Under the pieces are notes generated by a model. It was given only the letters and a program-made list of their open reading frames with translations, ran no database searches and had not been told where the DNA came from. A DNA stretch of 64,000 bases, from the NCBI GenBank assembly GCA_046330955.1, contig JAXLRT010000020.1:1-64000 (forward strand), read 5' to 3'. Positions 44,381 to 53,040 of this stretch are shown in pieces. Source of the stretch: JADJPO01 sp046330955. GTDB lineage: Bacteria > Actinomycetota > Actinomycetes > Actinomycetales > Kineosporiaceae. The translations under genes and the position numbers were made by a program. The first letter of the stretch is position 1. Each line of letters starts with the position of its first letter.

Positions 44381-46390
44381 TCAGAGCTGCATCCCGGTGA
44401 GGCGGCCCTCGTAGATCGCGTGCACGGCCAGCCGGGCCGCCCGTGAGTCCCCGATCACGTGAACCCGTCCGGCGAAGGACGACTCCGCCAGCTCGTCGGA
44501 CACCATGCTGTCCGGGGTGTTCGTGGTCGCCAGCACCAAGGTGTCGGCCGCGACCAGCCGCTCCTCGCCGTCCAGCAGGCTGCGCACGTGGGCGCCTGCG
44601 TCGTCCCAGCCGGTGAGGGCGGCCTCCGTCTGCCAGGTCACCCCGAGCCGGGCCAGGCGGGATCGCAGCTCGCCGTCACCCGCCGTTCGCTGGATCCAGT
44701 AACCCACCATCGGCCAGCCGGTCACCAGGTGCACCCGGTGGCCCTGCTCGGCCAGGTGCCAGGTGGTTCCGGTGGCGCGCCAGTCGCCCAGATCGTCCAG
44801 GACGACGACTCGCTCGCCGATCCGGGCGGCACGGGTCAGCACGTCCTCGATCGAGACCACGTCCCGGCGCTGGACGCCGGGCAGCGCGAGTTGGGCGGGC
44901 AGCGGTCGTTGGAAGCCGTCCTCGCTCGGGCGGGACCCGGTGGCCACCACGATGTCGTCGGCGCCCAGGGAGGCGGCCAGCGCCGCGGCCTCGGCGCCGT
45001 CCAGCGGGGTGTTGAGCCGCACCTGCACGCCCAGGCGGGCCAGCTCGGTGCGATACCACTCGAGCAGGTCGGTGATCTGGGCTCGGCGCGGCTGCAACCC
45101 CGCCAACCGGAACGCCCCACCCAGCAGCGGCCCGGCCTCGGCCAGCACCACCCGGTGACCGCGCTCGGCCGCCACGCGCGCCGCCTCGAGCCCGGCCGGC
45201 CCGCCGCCGACCACGAGCACCGGCCGCGGCTGCGGCGCCGCCTCGAAACGGTCACCGCCCCACGCGAACTCGCGCCCCGCCGACGGGTTCACCAGGCACG
45301 AGATCCAGTAGTCGCGCGACCGGCGACCCCAGCACATCTGGTTGCACGAGATGCACCCCCGGATCTGCTCGGGCCGCCCCGACAACGCCTTGGCCGCCAG
45401 CTGCGGATCGGCGATCTGACCGCGCACGATGCTCACCAGGTCGGCAGCGCCCGAGGAGATCAGCGCCTCGGCGTTGTCCGGGGTGCGGATGTGGCACTCG
45501 GACTGCACCTTCGCGAACCGGACGACGCCCGAGAGCGCCTGCGCCGCCTCGGCTCCCAGCGTCTCGCCGAACAGGAACGTCGGCATCAGCGGGCCGAAGT
45601 CGAAGTAGCTGCCGACCCCACAGGTGAGGTAGTCCATCAGCTCGCGCTCGTCGTGCCAGGCGGCGATCTCGCACAACTGCTCGACCTGCATCGCCACCTC
45701 GACCCGCGGGCTCACCGCACTGGCCAGCCCGATGATGAAGTCCTCGCCGACCGCCCGGCGGATGCGGGTGAGCAATTCGTGAGAGAACCGCATCCGGTTC
45801 TCGAACGAACCACCCCAGCGGTCCTCGCGCCGATTCGACCATGGGCTCCAGAACTGGTCGACCACGGCGTTGTAGGCGGCGAAGATCTCCACCCCGTCGA
45901 AGCCGGACGCCTGGGCTCGCACCGCGGCATCGACGAAACCGTCGAGCAACTCGGCGATCTCGCGCTCGGTCATGGCGTGCGCGCCGTCCGCGTCGTGATA
46001 GCTCGGCAGCGCCGAGGGCGCCCAGCTCTCGCGGAAGGAGTTGTCGAAGTCGCCGTGCTGCCCGACGTGATAGAGCTGCTGGATGATCGTCGTGCCCTGC
46101 TCGTGCACCGCCTCGGTGATCCGGCGGAAGCCGGCGATCACCGCGTCGTCCGCGACCCGGAAGTTGCCGCGGGTGAGCACTCCCGTCGGGTGCACCGGCA
46201 CGGGTTCGACCACGATCATGCCGGCGCCACCGAGCGCCCGCTCCCGGTAGTACCCCAGATGCCGTTCGCCCGGCAGCCCGTCCTCGCTCATGTTGGCGGT
46301 GTGGGCGCCGAAGGTGATCCGGTTGGGCAGCGTGCGATGGCGCAGCTGCAGCGGCTGTGCGAGGTGCGGGAACGGCTGGTCGGGGGTCAT
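44381..46390 (-). CDS. NADH:flavin oxidoreductase with FeS and FAD domains (trimethylamine dehydrogenase / dienoyl-CoA reductase type)
   Basis: A 669-aa multidomain enzyme. Residues 1-335 form an FMN-binding Old-Yellow-Enzyme barrel (GAHTANMSEDGLPG near 28-41, HVGQHGDFDNS near 107, GGSFENRMRFSHELL near 188-202). Cysteines in CISCNQMCWGRRSRDYWISC near 346-365 bind one [4Fe-4S]. Residues 385-660 are an FAD/NAD-binding domain (VLVVGGGPAGLEAARVAAER near 388-407). This matches TMA dehydrogenase, N-methylproline demethylase and 2,4-dienoyl-CoA reductase architecture. Coupling to a cyclodeaminase-family gene (4-nt overlap) favours an amine or proline-betaine substrate over a dienoyl-CoA, but that is inference. 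Confidence 0.85.
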   Translation of the reverse strand: MTPDQPFPHLAQPLQLRHRTLPNRITFGAHTANMSEDGLPGERHLGYYRERALGGAGMIVVEPVPVHPTGVLTRGNFRVADDAVIAGFRRITEAVHEQGTTIIQQLYHVGQHGDFDNSFRESWAPSALPSYHDADGAHAMTEREIAELLDGFVDAAVRAQASGFDGVEIFAAYNAVVDQFWSPWSNRREDRWGGSFENRMRFSHELLTRIRRAVGEDFIIGLASAVSPRVEVAMQVEQLCEIAAWHDERELMDYLTCGVGSYFDFGPLMPTFLFGETLGAEAAQALSGVVRFAKVQSECHIRTPDNAEALISSGAADLVSIVRGQIADPQLAAKALSGRPEQIRGCISCNQMCWGRRSRDYWISCLVNPSAGREFAWGGDRFEAAPQPRPVLVVGGGPAGLEAARVAAERGHRVVLAEAGPLLGGAFRLAGLQPRRAQITDLLEWYRTELARLGVQVRLNTPLDGAEAAALAASLGADDIVVATGSRPSEDGFQRPLPAQLALPGVQRRDVVSIEDVLTRAARIGERVVVLDDLGDWRATGTTWHLAEQGHRVHLVTGWPMVGYWIQRTAGDGELRSRLARLGVTWQTEAALTGWDDAGAHVRSLLDGEERLVAADTLVLATTNTPDSMVSDELAESSFAGRVHVIGDSRAARLAVHAIYEGRLTGMQL

Positions 46391-47364
46391 GGCTGCGCCT
46401 CCTCGGGGGCAGGGGTCTGGCCGGTGAAGCGGGCCATCAGGTGCCGAGCGACGATCAGGTCGAGGTGGCCACCGCCACCGTTCTCGAACAGGGTGATCTG
46501 GTCGGGGCTGGTGCGGGCCGTGACCTCGCCCTGCACCAGCTGGTAGAGGTCGCCCAGGATGGCGTCCTCGCCGATCACGCCGGCACGCAACGGGATCACC
46601 AGATCGCCGCTGCCGGCCACCGTCGAGGGCCGGGAGTCGACCACGATCCGCGCCCGGCGCACCACCTCGTCGTCCACCTCGCGGTGATCCGGCAGGAAGG
46701 TGCCGACGCAGTCGAGATGCGTGCCCGGCCGCAGGAACCGCCCGTGGATCAACGGGTCCCGGCTGCCGGTGGCGGTGCAGACGATGTCGGCGCGGGCCAG
46801 CGCGGCGTCCAGGTCGGTGACCGGCTCGTCGGCCAGGCCCGCCTCGACCAGCTCCCGGGCGCGGGCGGGGGAGCGGTTCCAGATCAGCACTCGATCGATC
46901 GCCGGCCGGACGGCACGGTGCGCGGCGATCAGGTGGGGCGCCAGGCCACCGGCGCCCACCATGAGCAAGGTCGTGGCGTCCGGGCGAGAGCTCAGCCGTG
47001 ATCCGAGGGCGCTGTCGGCAGCGGTCTTGCGATAGGTCAGCTCGGTGCCGTCGATCAGGGCCAAGGGCGACCCGCTGACGCCGTCGAAGAGCACCAGCAC
47101 CGCCTGCACCGCGGGGATGCCGCGGGCATCGGGGTTGCCCGGGACGACGGTGACCAGCTTGGCCGCGATGGCCTCACCCGGCTGCCACGCGGGCAGCGCC
47201 ATGAACCTGTCCGGCGAGTCTGTCGGGCCGAAGACCAGCCGCTCGACCAGGGCCGGCTCGGCGCGGTGCGCCTGTTCCAGGGCCTCGACCAGGTCGAGGT
47301 AGTCACCGCACCGGGCGACGTCCGCGGCGTCCAGTACCGCGAGGTCATGCAACGAAGCGCTCAC
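46387..47364 (-). CDS. Ornithine cyclodeaminase / mu-crystallin family protein
   Basis: A 325-aa NAD(P)-dependent family member. Family marks: RFMALPAWQP and AIAAKLVTVVPGNP near 52-80, TAADSALGSRLSSRPD near 113-128, the dinucleotide fold LLMVGAGGLAPHLIAAH near 132-148, and VDCVGTFLPDHREVD-like text near 215-229. Members deaminate ornithine, reduce cyclic ketimines such as pyrroline-2-carboxylate, or bind thyroid hormone analogues. In this operon, with an OYE-type demethylase, ketimine reductase in proline-like metabolism is a reasonable guess. The GTG at 47364 is chosen; another GTG three codons earlier is possible. Only 17 nt separate it from the divergent rpiB start. Confidence 0.82.
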   Translation of the reverse strand: MSASLHDLAVLDAADVARCGDYLDLVEALEQAHRAEPALVERLVFGPTDSPDRFMALPAWQPGEAIAAKLVTVVPGNPDARGIPAVQAVLVLFDGVSGSPLALIDGTELTYRKTAADSALGSRLSSRPDATTLLMVGAGGLAPHLIAAHRAVRPAIDRVLIWNRSPARARELVEAGLADEPVTDLDAALARADIVCTATGSRDPLIHGRFLRPGTHLDCVGTFLPDHREVDDEVVRRARIVVDSRPSTVAGSGDLVIPLRAGVIGEDAILGDLYQLVQGEVTARTSPDQITLFENGGGGHLDLIVARHLMARFTGQTPAPEEAQP

Positions 47365-47381
47365 CTGACACACTCTGAGCC

Positions 47382-47855
<474 letters not shown>

Positions 47856-47938
47856 CCCCGAGGCGTCGAAGCAGCTCACGCACCGTGATGGCGCCTGCCG
47901 GATTGTCCGATCCGGCAGGAGGGTGGCAACTGCCTGGT

Positions 47939-47944
47939 TAGGGT
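47939..47944 (+). promoter_or_regulatory. -10 box TAGGGT of the PP2C phosphatase gene
   Basis: TAGGGT is followed by 6 nt and GTG at 47951, with no ribosome site between them. Leaderless spacing. Confidence 0.5.
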
Positions 47945-47950
47945 CGTGAC

Positions 47951-49048
47951 GTGGGGTCCACTGCGCCGGGTCGGGGTCGCATCACGCGACTGCTGCGTCG
48001 CAGCGCCCGCGGCCGCCGGGTGATCAGCTCGCAGCCGGTGCTGCTGGGCCTGCTGTGCCTGTTGGTCGCGCTCTACACCGTCGGGGCGGCGCACTGGCCG
48101 GCGTGGTTCCCGCCGGCCGCCGTCATCGTGTGGCTGCTGCTGGGCGGCTTCTTCCTGCGGGTGCGCTTCCTGCTGGCCTACTTCGCCGCCCTGATCGCCG
48201 CGACGGCCATCTCGCAGGCGTTGCGCGATGCTCCGCGAGCCCAACCCGGGGTGTTCCTCAGCCTGCTGCTGGGCGCCGTCCTGGTCTACGCCTACGCCAG
48301 TGGGCGCGAGCGGGTCGGCGTGCAGGGCACGGTGGGTGACTCGATGCTGATCGACCTGCGTGAGCGGCTGTCGGCCCAGGCGACGGTGCCGCCGCTGGCA
48401 TCGGGCTGGCAGGTCGACACCGTGCTGCGGTCGGCGTTCGGCGACCGGTTCTCGGGTGACTTCCTGGTGGCATCGACCTCGCCGGACGGTCGCAACCTCG
48501 AGATCGTGCTGGTGGACGTCTCGGGCAAGGGACAGGCCGCGGGCACCCGATCGCTGCTGCTCAGCGGGGCGTTCGGCGGGCTGCTGGGCGCGTTGCCGTC
48601 GAGTGAGTTCCTGGTGGAGGCCAACCGGTACCTGCTGCGCCAGGACTGGCACGAGGGGTTCGCCACGGCGGTCCACGTGGTGGTCGATCAGGTCACCGGC
48701 GAGTATGAGTTGCGCAGCGCGGGTCACCCGCCGGGGGCGCACTATCACGGCGGCGACGGCCGCTGGCAGGTCGTCGAGGGCGGCCGGGGGCCGTTGCTCG
48801 GGGTGGTGCCCCAGCCCGAGTTCCCCGCCCACCGGGGCACGGTGCAGCCCGGCGATGCCCTGCTGCTCTACACCGACGGCATGGTCGAGCGCCGGGACAA
48901 CGACATCGTGCTGGGCATCGACCGGCTGGTGGGGGCGGCCGAGCGAGTGGTCACCGACGGGCTGGCCGGATCGGCCCGCCGGATCGTGGACGGCGTGCGC
49001 GCCGCCGGGGACGACGACCGCGCGCTGGTCCTGATCACCCGATCCTGA
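47951..49048 (+). CDS. Membrane-anchored PP2C-family serine/threonine phosphatase (SpoIIE/RsbU type)
   Basis: A 365-aa protein. Three or four hydrophobic helices lie at residues 28-110 and are followed by a PPM phosphatase domain: WQVDTVLRSAFGDRFSGDFLV near 155-175 (metal Asp in SGDF), LEIVLVDVSGKGQAAGTRSLL near 184-204 (second metal Asp), and PGDALLLYTDGMVERRD near 300-316. RsbU/SpoIIE-type phosphatases dephosphorylate STAS-domain anti-sigma antagonists. An unlinked STAS protein is encoded at 33251; pairing them is only a possibility. There is no PAS, GAF or kinase module. Confidence 0.87.
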   Translation: MGSTAPGRGRITRLLRRSARGRRVISSQPVLLGLLCLLVALYTVGAAHWPAWFPPAAVIVWLLLGGFFLRVRFLLAYFAALIAATAISQALRDAPRAQPGVFLSLLLGAVLVYAYASGRERVGVQGTVGDSMLIDLRERLSAQATVPPLASGWQVDTVLRSAFGDRFSGDFLVASTSPDGRNLEIVLVDVSGKGQAAGTRSLLLSGAFGGLLGALPSSEFLVEANRYLLRQDWHEGFATAVHVVVDQVTGEYELRSAGHPPGAHYHGGDGRWQVVEGGRGPLLGVVPQPEFPAHRGTVQPGDALLLYTDGMVERRDNDIVLGIDRLVGAAERVVTDGLAGSARRIVDGVRAAGDDDRALVLITRS

Positions 49049-49061
49049 ACATCCCGGGCGT

Positions 49062-49103
49062 GATCACCCGGTGCCGATCACCCGGTACCGATCACCCCGT
49101 CGG
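49062..49103. repeat. Three tandem 14-nt repeats at a convergent gene junction
   Basis: Units GATCACCCGGTGCC (49062-49075), GATCACCCGGTACC (49076-49089) and GATCACCCCGTCGG (49090-49103). The stop codon of the UbiC-like gene lies across the first and second units, so repeat slippage would change that protein's C-terminus (VIGTG). Confidence 0.75.
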
Positions 49104-49674
49104 GGAAGGTCTCCTCGATGCAGCAGATCGGGGTGCCGTCCACGATCAGCCGGTAGCAGCGCGCCACCCCGAAGTCGCCGGCGAGCGCCCGATCGCCGGC
49201 GCGCAGGCCCCGCAGCGGCGTCCGGCCGAACCAGAGCAGCTCGCGCCGGGTCTCCAGGCGCAGCGTCGCGAGTGCTCCGCCCAAGCCGAGCGGTTCGGCG
49301 GCCAGCACCTCCAGGAACGTCGGCGGCAACCGGTCCAGCAGCAGCACCGAGTCACCGTGCACGATGAGCCGCCCGGTGGTGCCCGAGCGCAGTGCGGTGC
49401 GCCGGCTGAGGGCGCGATCGCCGGGATGGGCCTGCAGCCAGCGGGCGGTCACGACGTCCAGCAGCATCTGTTCATGGCCCTCGACGTCGGCCACGATCGG
49501 GCCGAGCTGGTGCGCCTCGAGGGCCTGCGCCAGGGTGCCCTCGCTGATCAGCAACAGGCGCAGATCGGCGGGCAGATCCTCGAATCGGGCATCGGCCAGT
49601 CGCGGTGGTCGTTCGCCCTGCGCCAACCAGCGTGGTCCCCACCGGGGTGTCGAGGCAGGCATCTGAGCGGTCAC
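49078..49674 (-). CDS. Chorismate pyruvate-lyase (UbiC)-like protein
   Basis: A 198-aa soluble protein. The pattern RLLLISEGTLAQALEA near 39-54, a TTGRLIVHGDSVLLLDRLPP segment near 98-117, then EPLGLGGALATLRLETRRELL near 126-146 and CYRLIVDGTPICCIEETFP near 172-190, resembles the UbiC/UTRA fold (ligand-binding open sheet, PLG motif, Arg pair). UbiC releases 4-hydroxybenzoate from chorismate. No quinone genes are nearby, and the match is by pattern only, so function is uncertain. The C-terminus is encoded in a tandem repeat. Confidence 0.55.
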   Translation of the reverse strand: MTAQMPASTPRWGPRWLAQGERPPRLADARFEDLPADLRLLLISEGTLAQALEAHQLGPIVADVEGHEQMLLDVVTARWLQAHPGDRALSRRTALRSGTTGRLIVHGDSVLLLDRLPPTFLEVLAAEPLGLGGALATLRLETRRELLWFGRTPLRGLRAGDRALAGDFGVARCYRLIVDGTPICCIEETFPDGVIGTG

Positions 49675-49698
49675 GGTGAACCAGCCTAGGCGCTGTGA

Positions 49699-50562
49699 TC
49701 AGCCCAGCGGTGCGTCGTCCAGCGCTCGGGTGAACTCGCGGACCAGTGAGGCGAAGCGTTCCGGCTCGTCCAGGTGTGGGAAGTGCCCGGCGTCCCGGAA
49801 CACCTCGAGACGTGCTCGGGGAATCAGCTCGACCGCCTGCACGGCATGGCTCATGGGGATCATGCGGTCCTTGTCGCCCCAGACCACCAGGGTGGGCACG
49901 CTGATGGCGGGCAGGATCTCGCGGGCCGACAGGCGTTGACCGTCCGGCCCGACCACCGCCCTGATCGTCGCCAGGAACGCGCGGCGATGCTCGGCGTCCC
50001 CGAGCGACTCGAAGCCGTTCAAGGCCTCGGCGAGGTCCGGGCCGCCGCGCACCCCGACCAGGTTCAGGCCGCGGGTGAGCGTGCTGCCCTGGCGCCGGGC
50101 CCAGCGGTTGGCGATCACCGGCAGCACCCATTCCGAGCCGGGCAGCGTCGGCGCGCGCAGCAGCACGTTGACCTCGCGGCCCAGACCACCGCTGGCGACC
50201 AGCACCAGCGAGCGCACCCGTTCGGGGAACAGGTAGGAGAACTGCAACGCGATCCCGCCGCCGAGGGAGTGGCCGATGATCGTGACCCGATCGAGGCCGC
50301 AGGCCTGCACCAGATCGCGGACGGCGGCAGCGTGCGCGCCGAGCGAGTAGTCGCCGCGGTGGGTGGCCGAGGCGCCGTGACCGAACAGGTCCGGGACGAC
50401 GACGGAGTACTCGGCGGCCAGGTCGGCGGCCAGGTCGGCCCAGACCCGATGGGAACCCAGCACCCCGTGGACGAACACGAGCGGGGGGCCGTCGCCACCG
50501 CACTTGTAGTGCAGATCGTGGCCACCGATGCGGCAGATCTGCGAGGTGAGCTCCATGGCCAT
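49699..50562 (-). CDS. Alpha/beta hydrolase
   Basis: A 287-aa cytoplasmic hydrolase. The oxyanion-hole region is PLVFVHGVLGSHRVW near 27-41, the nucleophile elbow GHSLGGGIALQF near 96-107, the acid in VVWGDKDRMIP near 226-236 and the His in DAGHFPHLDEPERF near 254-267. The fold is that of the epoxide hydrolase/haloperoxidase/MhpC group. The substrate is not evident and the neighbours give no clue. The start is at or two codons below the ATG at 50562 (MAMEL). Confidence 0.87.
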   Translation of the reverse strand: MAMELTSQICRIGGHDLHYKCGGDGPPLVFVHGVLGSHRVWADLAADLAAEYSVVVPDLFGHGASATHRGDYSLGAHAAAVRDLVQACGLDRVTIIGHSLGGGIALQFSYLFPERVRSLVLVASGGLGREVNVLLRAPTLPGSEWVLPVIANRWARRQGSTLTRGLNLVGVRGGPDLAEALNGFESLGDAEHRRAFLATIRAVVGPDGQRLSAREILPAISVPTLVVWGDKDRMIPMSHAVQAVELIPRARLEVFRDAGHFPHLDEPERFASLVREFTRALDDAPLG

Positions 50563-50614
50563 ACGTGATTGTTACCCGCCGGTAACGCGCGCGGTAGGGG
50601 CTATCCGGGCCGAA

Positions 50615-51613
50615 TCAGGTCGGCGGCCGACCCGAGAGCGCGGCACCGGCGGCACGGGCGAGGTGCTCGACCGTGGTGATGCCGGCGCTCATGCTCGGCG
50701 AGCCGCTGCAGAGCACGGCGAGCAGGGCCGGTTCGCCGGTGTCGAGCCGGAGGTGGCCGATGGAGTTGATCACCCAGCGGCCGTTGTCCGCTCGGGACGG
50801 CAGCCAGCCGTTCTTCAGCGCGGTCCCGTCGCGTCCGGTGGCGGCCGAGACGCCCCAGGCCTGTTCGGGGGCCACCGCGCGCATCAGGTCGAGCACGTAG
50901 TCACGGCGTGCGGCAGACAGCGGACCGTCCTCGCGTACCAGCGCCCGCAGCACCCGGAGCTGGTCGCGCGCCGAGGTACGGGTCGAGCCCCAGTAACCGC
51001 CCGTGCCGGCGATGGTGTCGGTCAGGCCGAGGCGGTCCATGGCGCGGTTGTAGCCGCGGTCGCCACCGATGCGGGTCCACAACACGTCGGCGGCCGTGTT
51101 GTCGCTGCTGGTGATCATCTGGCGGATGCCGGGCCGCAGGGAGCTCTCGGGCAGTTCGTCATCCGCGTCGAGCAGCAACAGGCTGATCACGATGCTGACC
51201 TTGACGATGCTCGCCGAGGTGAACCGGCTGCTGTCACGGTGGCTCACCGCGGCGCCGGTGGCCAGGTTCACACCCGCCACGGCAGCCTGGCCGGGCCGGG
51301 TCCGCAGGTAGTCCTCGGCGATGCGGCCGAAGTCGACGGTCGCGGTCGGTGACCGGGACGGCGCCATGGACGGCGAGGCCGATCCCGGCCCCGCGGCATC
51401 CGTCGACGGTGACGTGGGTGTCGACACCGACGACGAGGTCGGTACCCGATCGGCCTCGGTCGTGACGGTCTCGTCGTCCAGCGGGGCGTCGTCCAGCAGC
51501 ACCTCCAGGACACCACCCACCGACGCGGCGGCGATCAGCCCCAGGCCTGCGGCGATGATGGTGCGACGCGGCGCGTCCGGCCCGGGCGATGAAGGGTCGT
51601 CGTACCGGGTCAC
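50615..51613 (-). CDS. Class A beta-lactamase-like serine hydrolase, membrane-anchored
   Basis: A 332-aa protein with an N-terminal anchor (RTIIAAGLGLIAAASVGGVL near 17-36) and a ~50-residue Ser/Thr/Pro-rich linker, and therefore extracytoplasmic. Active-site motifs: S-x-x-K as TSASIVK near 130-136, SDN as SSDNTAA near 166-172, and KNGW near 263-266 in place of the usual K-T/S-G. The length and motif order fit class A beta-lactamases and D,D-peptidase-like relatives. The E166 omega-loop region is not clear, so beta-lactam hydrolysis cannot be claimed. The GTG follows GAGGGCGAG. Confidence 0.82.
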   Translation of the reverse strand: MTRYDDPSSPGPDAPRRTIIAAGLGLIAAASVGGVLEVLLDDAPLDDETVTTEADRVPTSSSVSTPTSPSTDAAGPGSASPSMAPSRSPTATVDFGRIAEDYLRTRPGQAAVAGVNLATGAAVSHRDSSRFTSASIVKVSIVISLLLLDADDELPESSLRPGIRQMITSSDNTAADVLWTRIGGDRGYNRAMDRLGLTDTIAGTGGYWGSTRTSARDQLRVLRALVREDGPLSAARRDYVLDLMRAVAPEQAWGVSAATGRDGTALKNGWLPSRADNGRWVINSIGHLRLDTGEPALLAVLCSGSPSMSAGITTVEHLARAAGAALSGRPPT

Positions 51614-51677
51614 GCGCTCGCCCTCGCATGCTCGGCTGAAAGATCCCTGGACGCGGCACGCCCCGCACTCTGACAAG

Positions 51678-53024
51678 TCAAGATGTCGACAACGCTCCCA
51701 CGAGATCGTGACCCCACCGCTCGATGCCGAGGTCGTCGGCGACGGGGGAGAAGCCCATCCGGACGATGACCAGATCGGACGAGGGGATCACGATCACCCG
51801 CTGCCCGTCGTGCCCGGAGGCCCAGTAGGTGTCGCGTGGTAGCCCCGGCATGACCAGCGAGCCATCGGGGCGGGCGTTGACCCACCAGTGCGCGGCGAAG
51901 CCGTCCTCCTCGCCGGTGACCGCGACAGCGGTCGTGGTGCGGGCCATCCAGTCGGCGGGCAGCAGCTGCCGTCCCTGCCACCGGCCCTTCTGCAACGCGA
52001 ACTGACCGATGGTCGCCCAGTCGCGCGGCGTGGCCCACAGGTAGGACGAGCACACCAGGTGCCCCGCGGCGTCCGGCTCCCAGACCGCCGAGCCGATGCC
52101 GAGATCGTCGAACAGCAGTCGCGCTCCCAGGTCAGCGCCCAGCCCGCTGCGCTGGTGCAGCACGCTGCACAGCACGTTGGTGGTGCCCGAGGAGTACTGC
52201 TGGTAGCTGCCCGGCGCGTGCGCGGACGGCAACGAGGCCGCGTAGCGGGCCATGTCGGGTTCCAGGTAGAGCATGCGGGTGATCGGGGTGCCGAGGTCGT
52301 AGGTCTCGTCCCACTGCAACCCGCTGGTCATGCGCAGCAGCTGCTCGACGGTGATCTGACCCCGGGCATCGGTCCACTCCGGGCGCAGGTGGTCATCGGT
52401 CAGCGAGAGCTTGCCCTGCTGGGCCAGGCGCCCGGCCAGCAGCGCGGTGACGGACTTGCCCATCGACCAGCCGAGCTGGCGGGTCTGCGGGGTGAACCCC
52501 GGGGCGTAGCGCTCGGCGACGATCCGGCCGTGATGGACGACGACCATCGCCCGGGTGCCCAGGCGTTGTACCTGGTCGGCGGGCGATCCGACGCCGAACG
52601 CGGCGTCCAGGGCCGCTTCGACGGCGGGACTCGACGCGGTGGGATCGATCGGCAGGGCCGAGCCGGCCGCCGGCCCGCCGGTCGGAGCGCCGTCCGCCGC
52701 GCGGGCAGGTCGGGTATCGGTCAGCGTGCAGCCGGAACCGGGCGTGTAGTAGGCGGTTTGCCGGAACAGCAGCCCCAGCACCGAGGTGGTCGCGGACTGT
52801 TCGTCGGCCGAGACCGACGTGCGCAGGTAGGGCACCAGCGGGTTCGGCGGCAGGTCGGCGTCCGGGGCGTCCGGGCCGCGCTCGGCCACGAACCGGACGG
52901 CGCAGGCGTTGTGCGCGGCGTATCCGGTGCCGGTCAGCAGTAACGGGCGGGCGTACAGCAGCCCCCCGGTCACGGCCGCGACCAGCAGTACCACCAGGGC
53001 CAGCACGATCCGGCGCCATCTCAT
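51678..53024 (-). CDS. Class C beta-lactamase-family serine hydrolase, membrane-anchored
   Basis: A 448-aa protein. An N-terminal hydrophobic anchor (IVLALVVLLVAAVTGGLLYA near 6-25) puts the catalytic domain outside. Motifs: S-x-x-K in LGWSMGKSVTAL near 183-194, Y-x-N type YSSGTTN near 276-282, and HDGQ near 413 in the position of the third motif (H/K-x-G). This is the EstB/D-aminopeptidase/AmpC superfamily; esterase or peptidase are both possible. A Pro/Ala/Gly-rich insert near 105-130 precedes the domain. The ATG is supported by a TACCCT -10 box. Confidence 0.85.
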   Translation of the reverse strand: MRWRRIVLALVVLLVAAVTGGLLYARPLLLTGTGYAAHNACAVRFVAERGPDAPDADLPPNPLVPYLRTSVSADEQSATTSVLGLLFRQTAYYTPGSGCTLTDTRPARAADGAPTGGPAAGSALPIDPTASSPAVEAALDAAFGVGSPADQVQRLGTRAMVVVHHGRIVAERYAPGFTPQTRQLGWSMGKSVTALLAGRLAQQGKLSLTDDHLRPEWTDARGQITVEQLLRMTSGLQWDETYDLGTPITRMLYLEPDMARYAASLPSAHAPGSYQQYSSGTTNVLCSVLHQRSGLGADLGARLLFDDLGIGSAVWEPDAAGHLVCSSYLWATPRDWATIGQFALQKGRWQGRQLLPADWMARTTTAVAVTGEEDGFAAHWWVNARPDGSLVMPGLPRDTYWASGHDGQRVIVIPSSDLVIVRMGFSPVADDLGIERWGHDLVGALSTS

Positions 53025-53031
53025 GGCCGGA

Positions 53032-53037
53032 AGGGTA
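53032..53037 (-). promoter_or_regulatory. -10 box TACCCT of the class C hydrolase gene
   Basis: On the minus strand TACCCT lies 7 nt before the ATG at 53024, inside the 16-nt gap after the amidohydrolase stop. The hydrolase therefore probably has its own promoter rather than relying on readthrough. Confidence 0.5.
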
Positions 53038-53040
53038 GGT

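Noticed and set aside
50615..53024. Antibiotic-resistance beta-lactamases
   Set aside because: Both proteins are anchored serine hydrolases with altered third motifs (KNG, HDG); family membership does not show beta-lactam hydrolysis.
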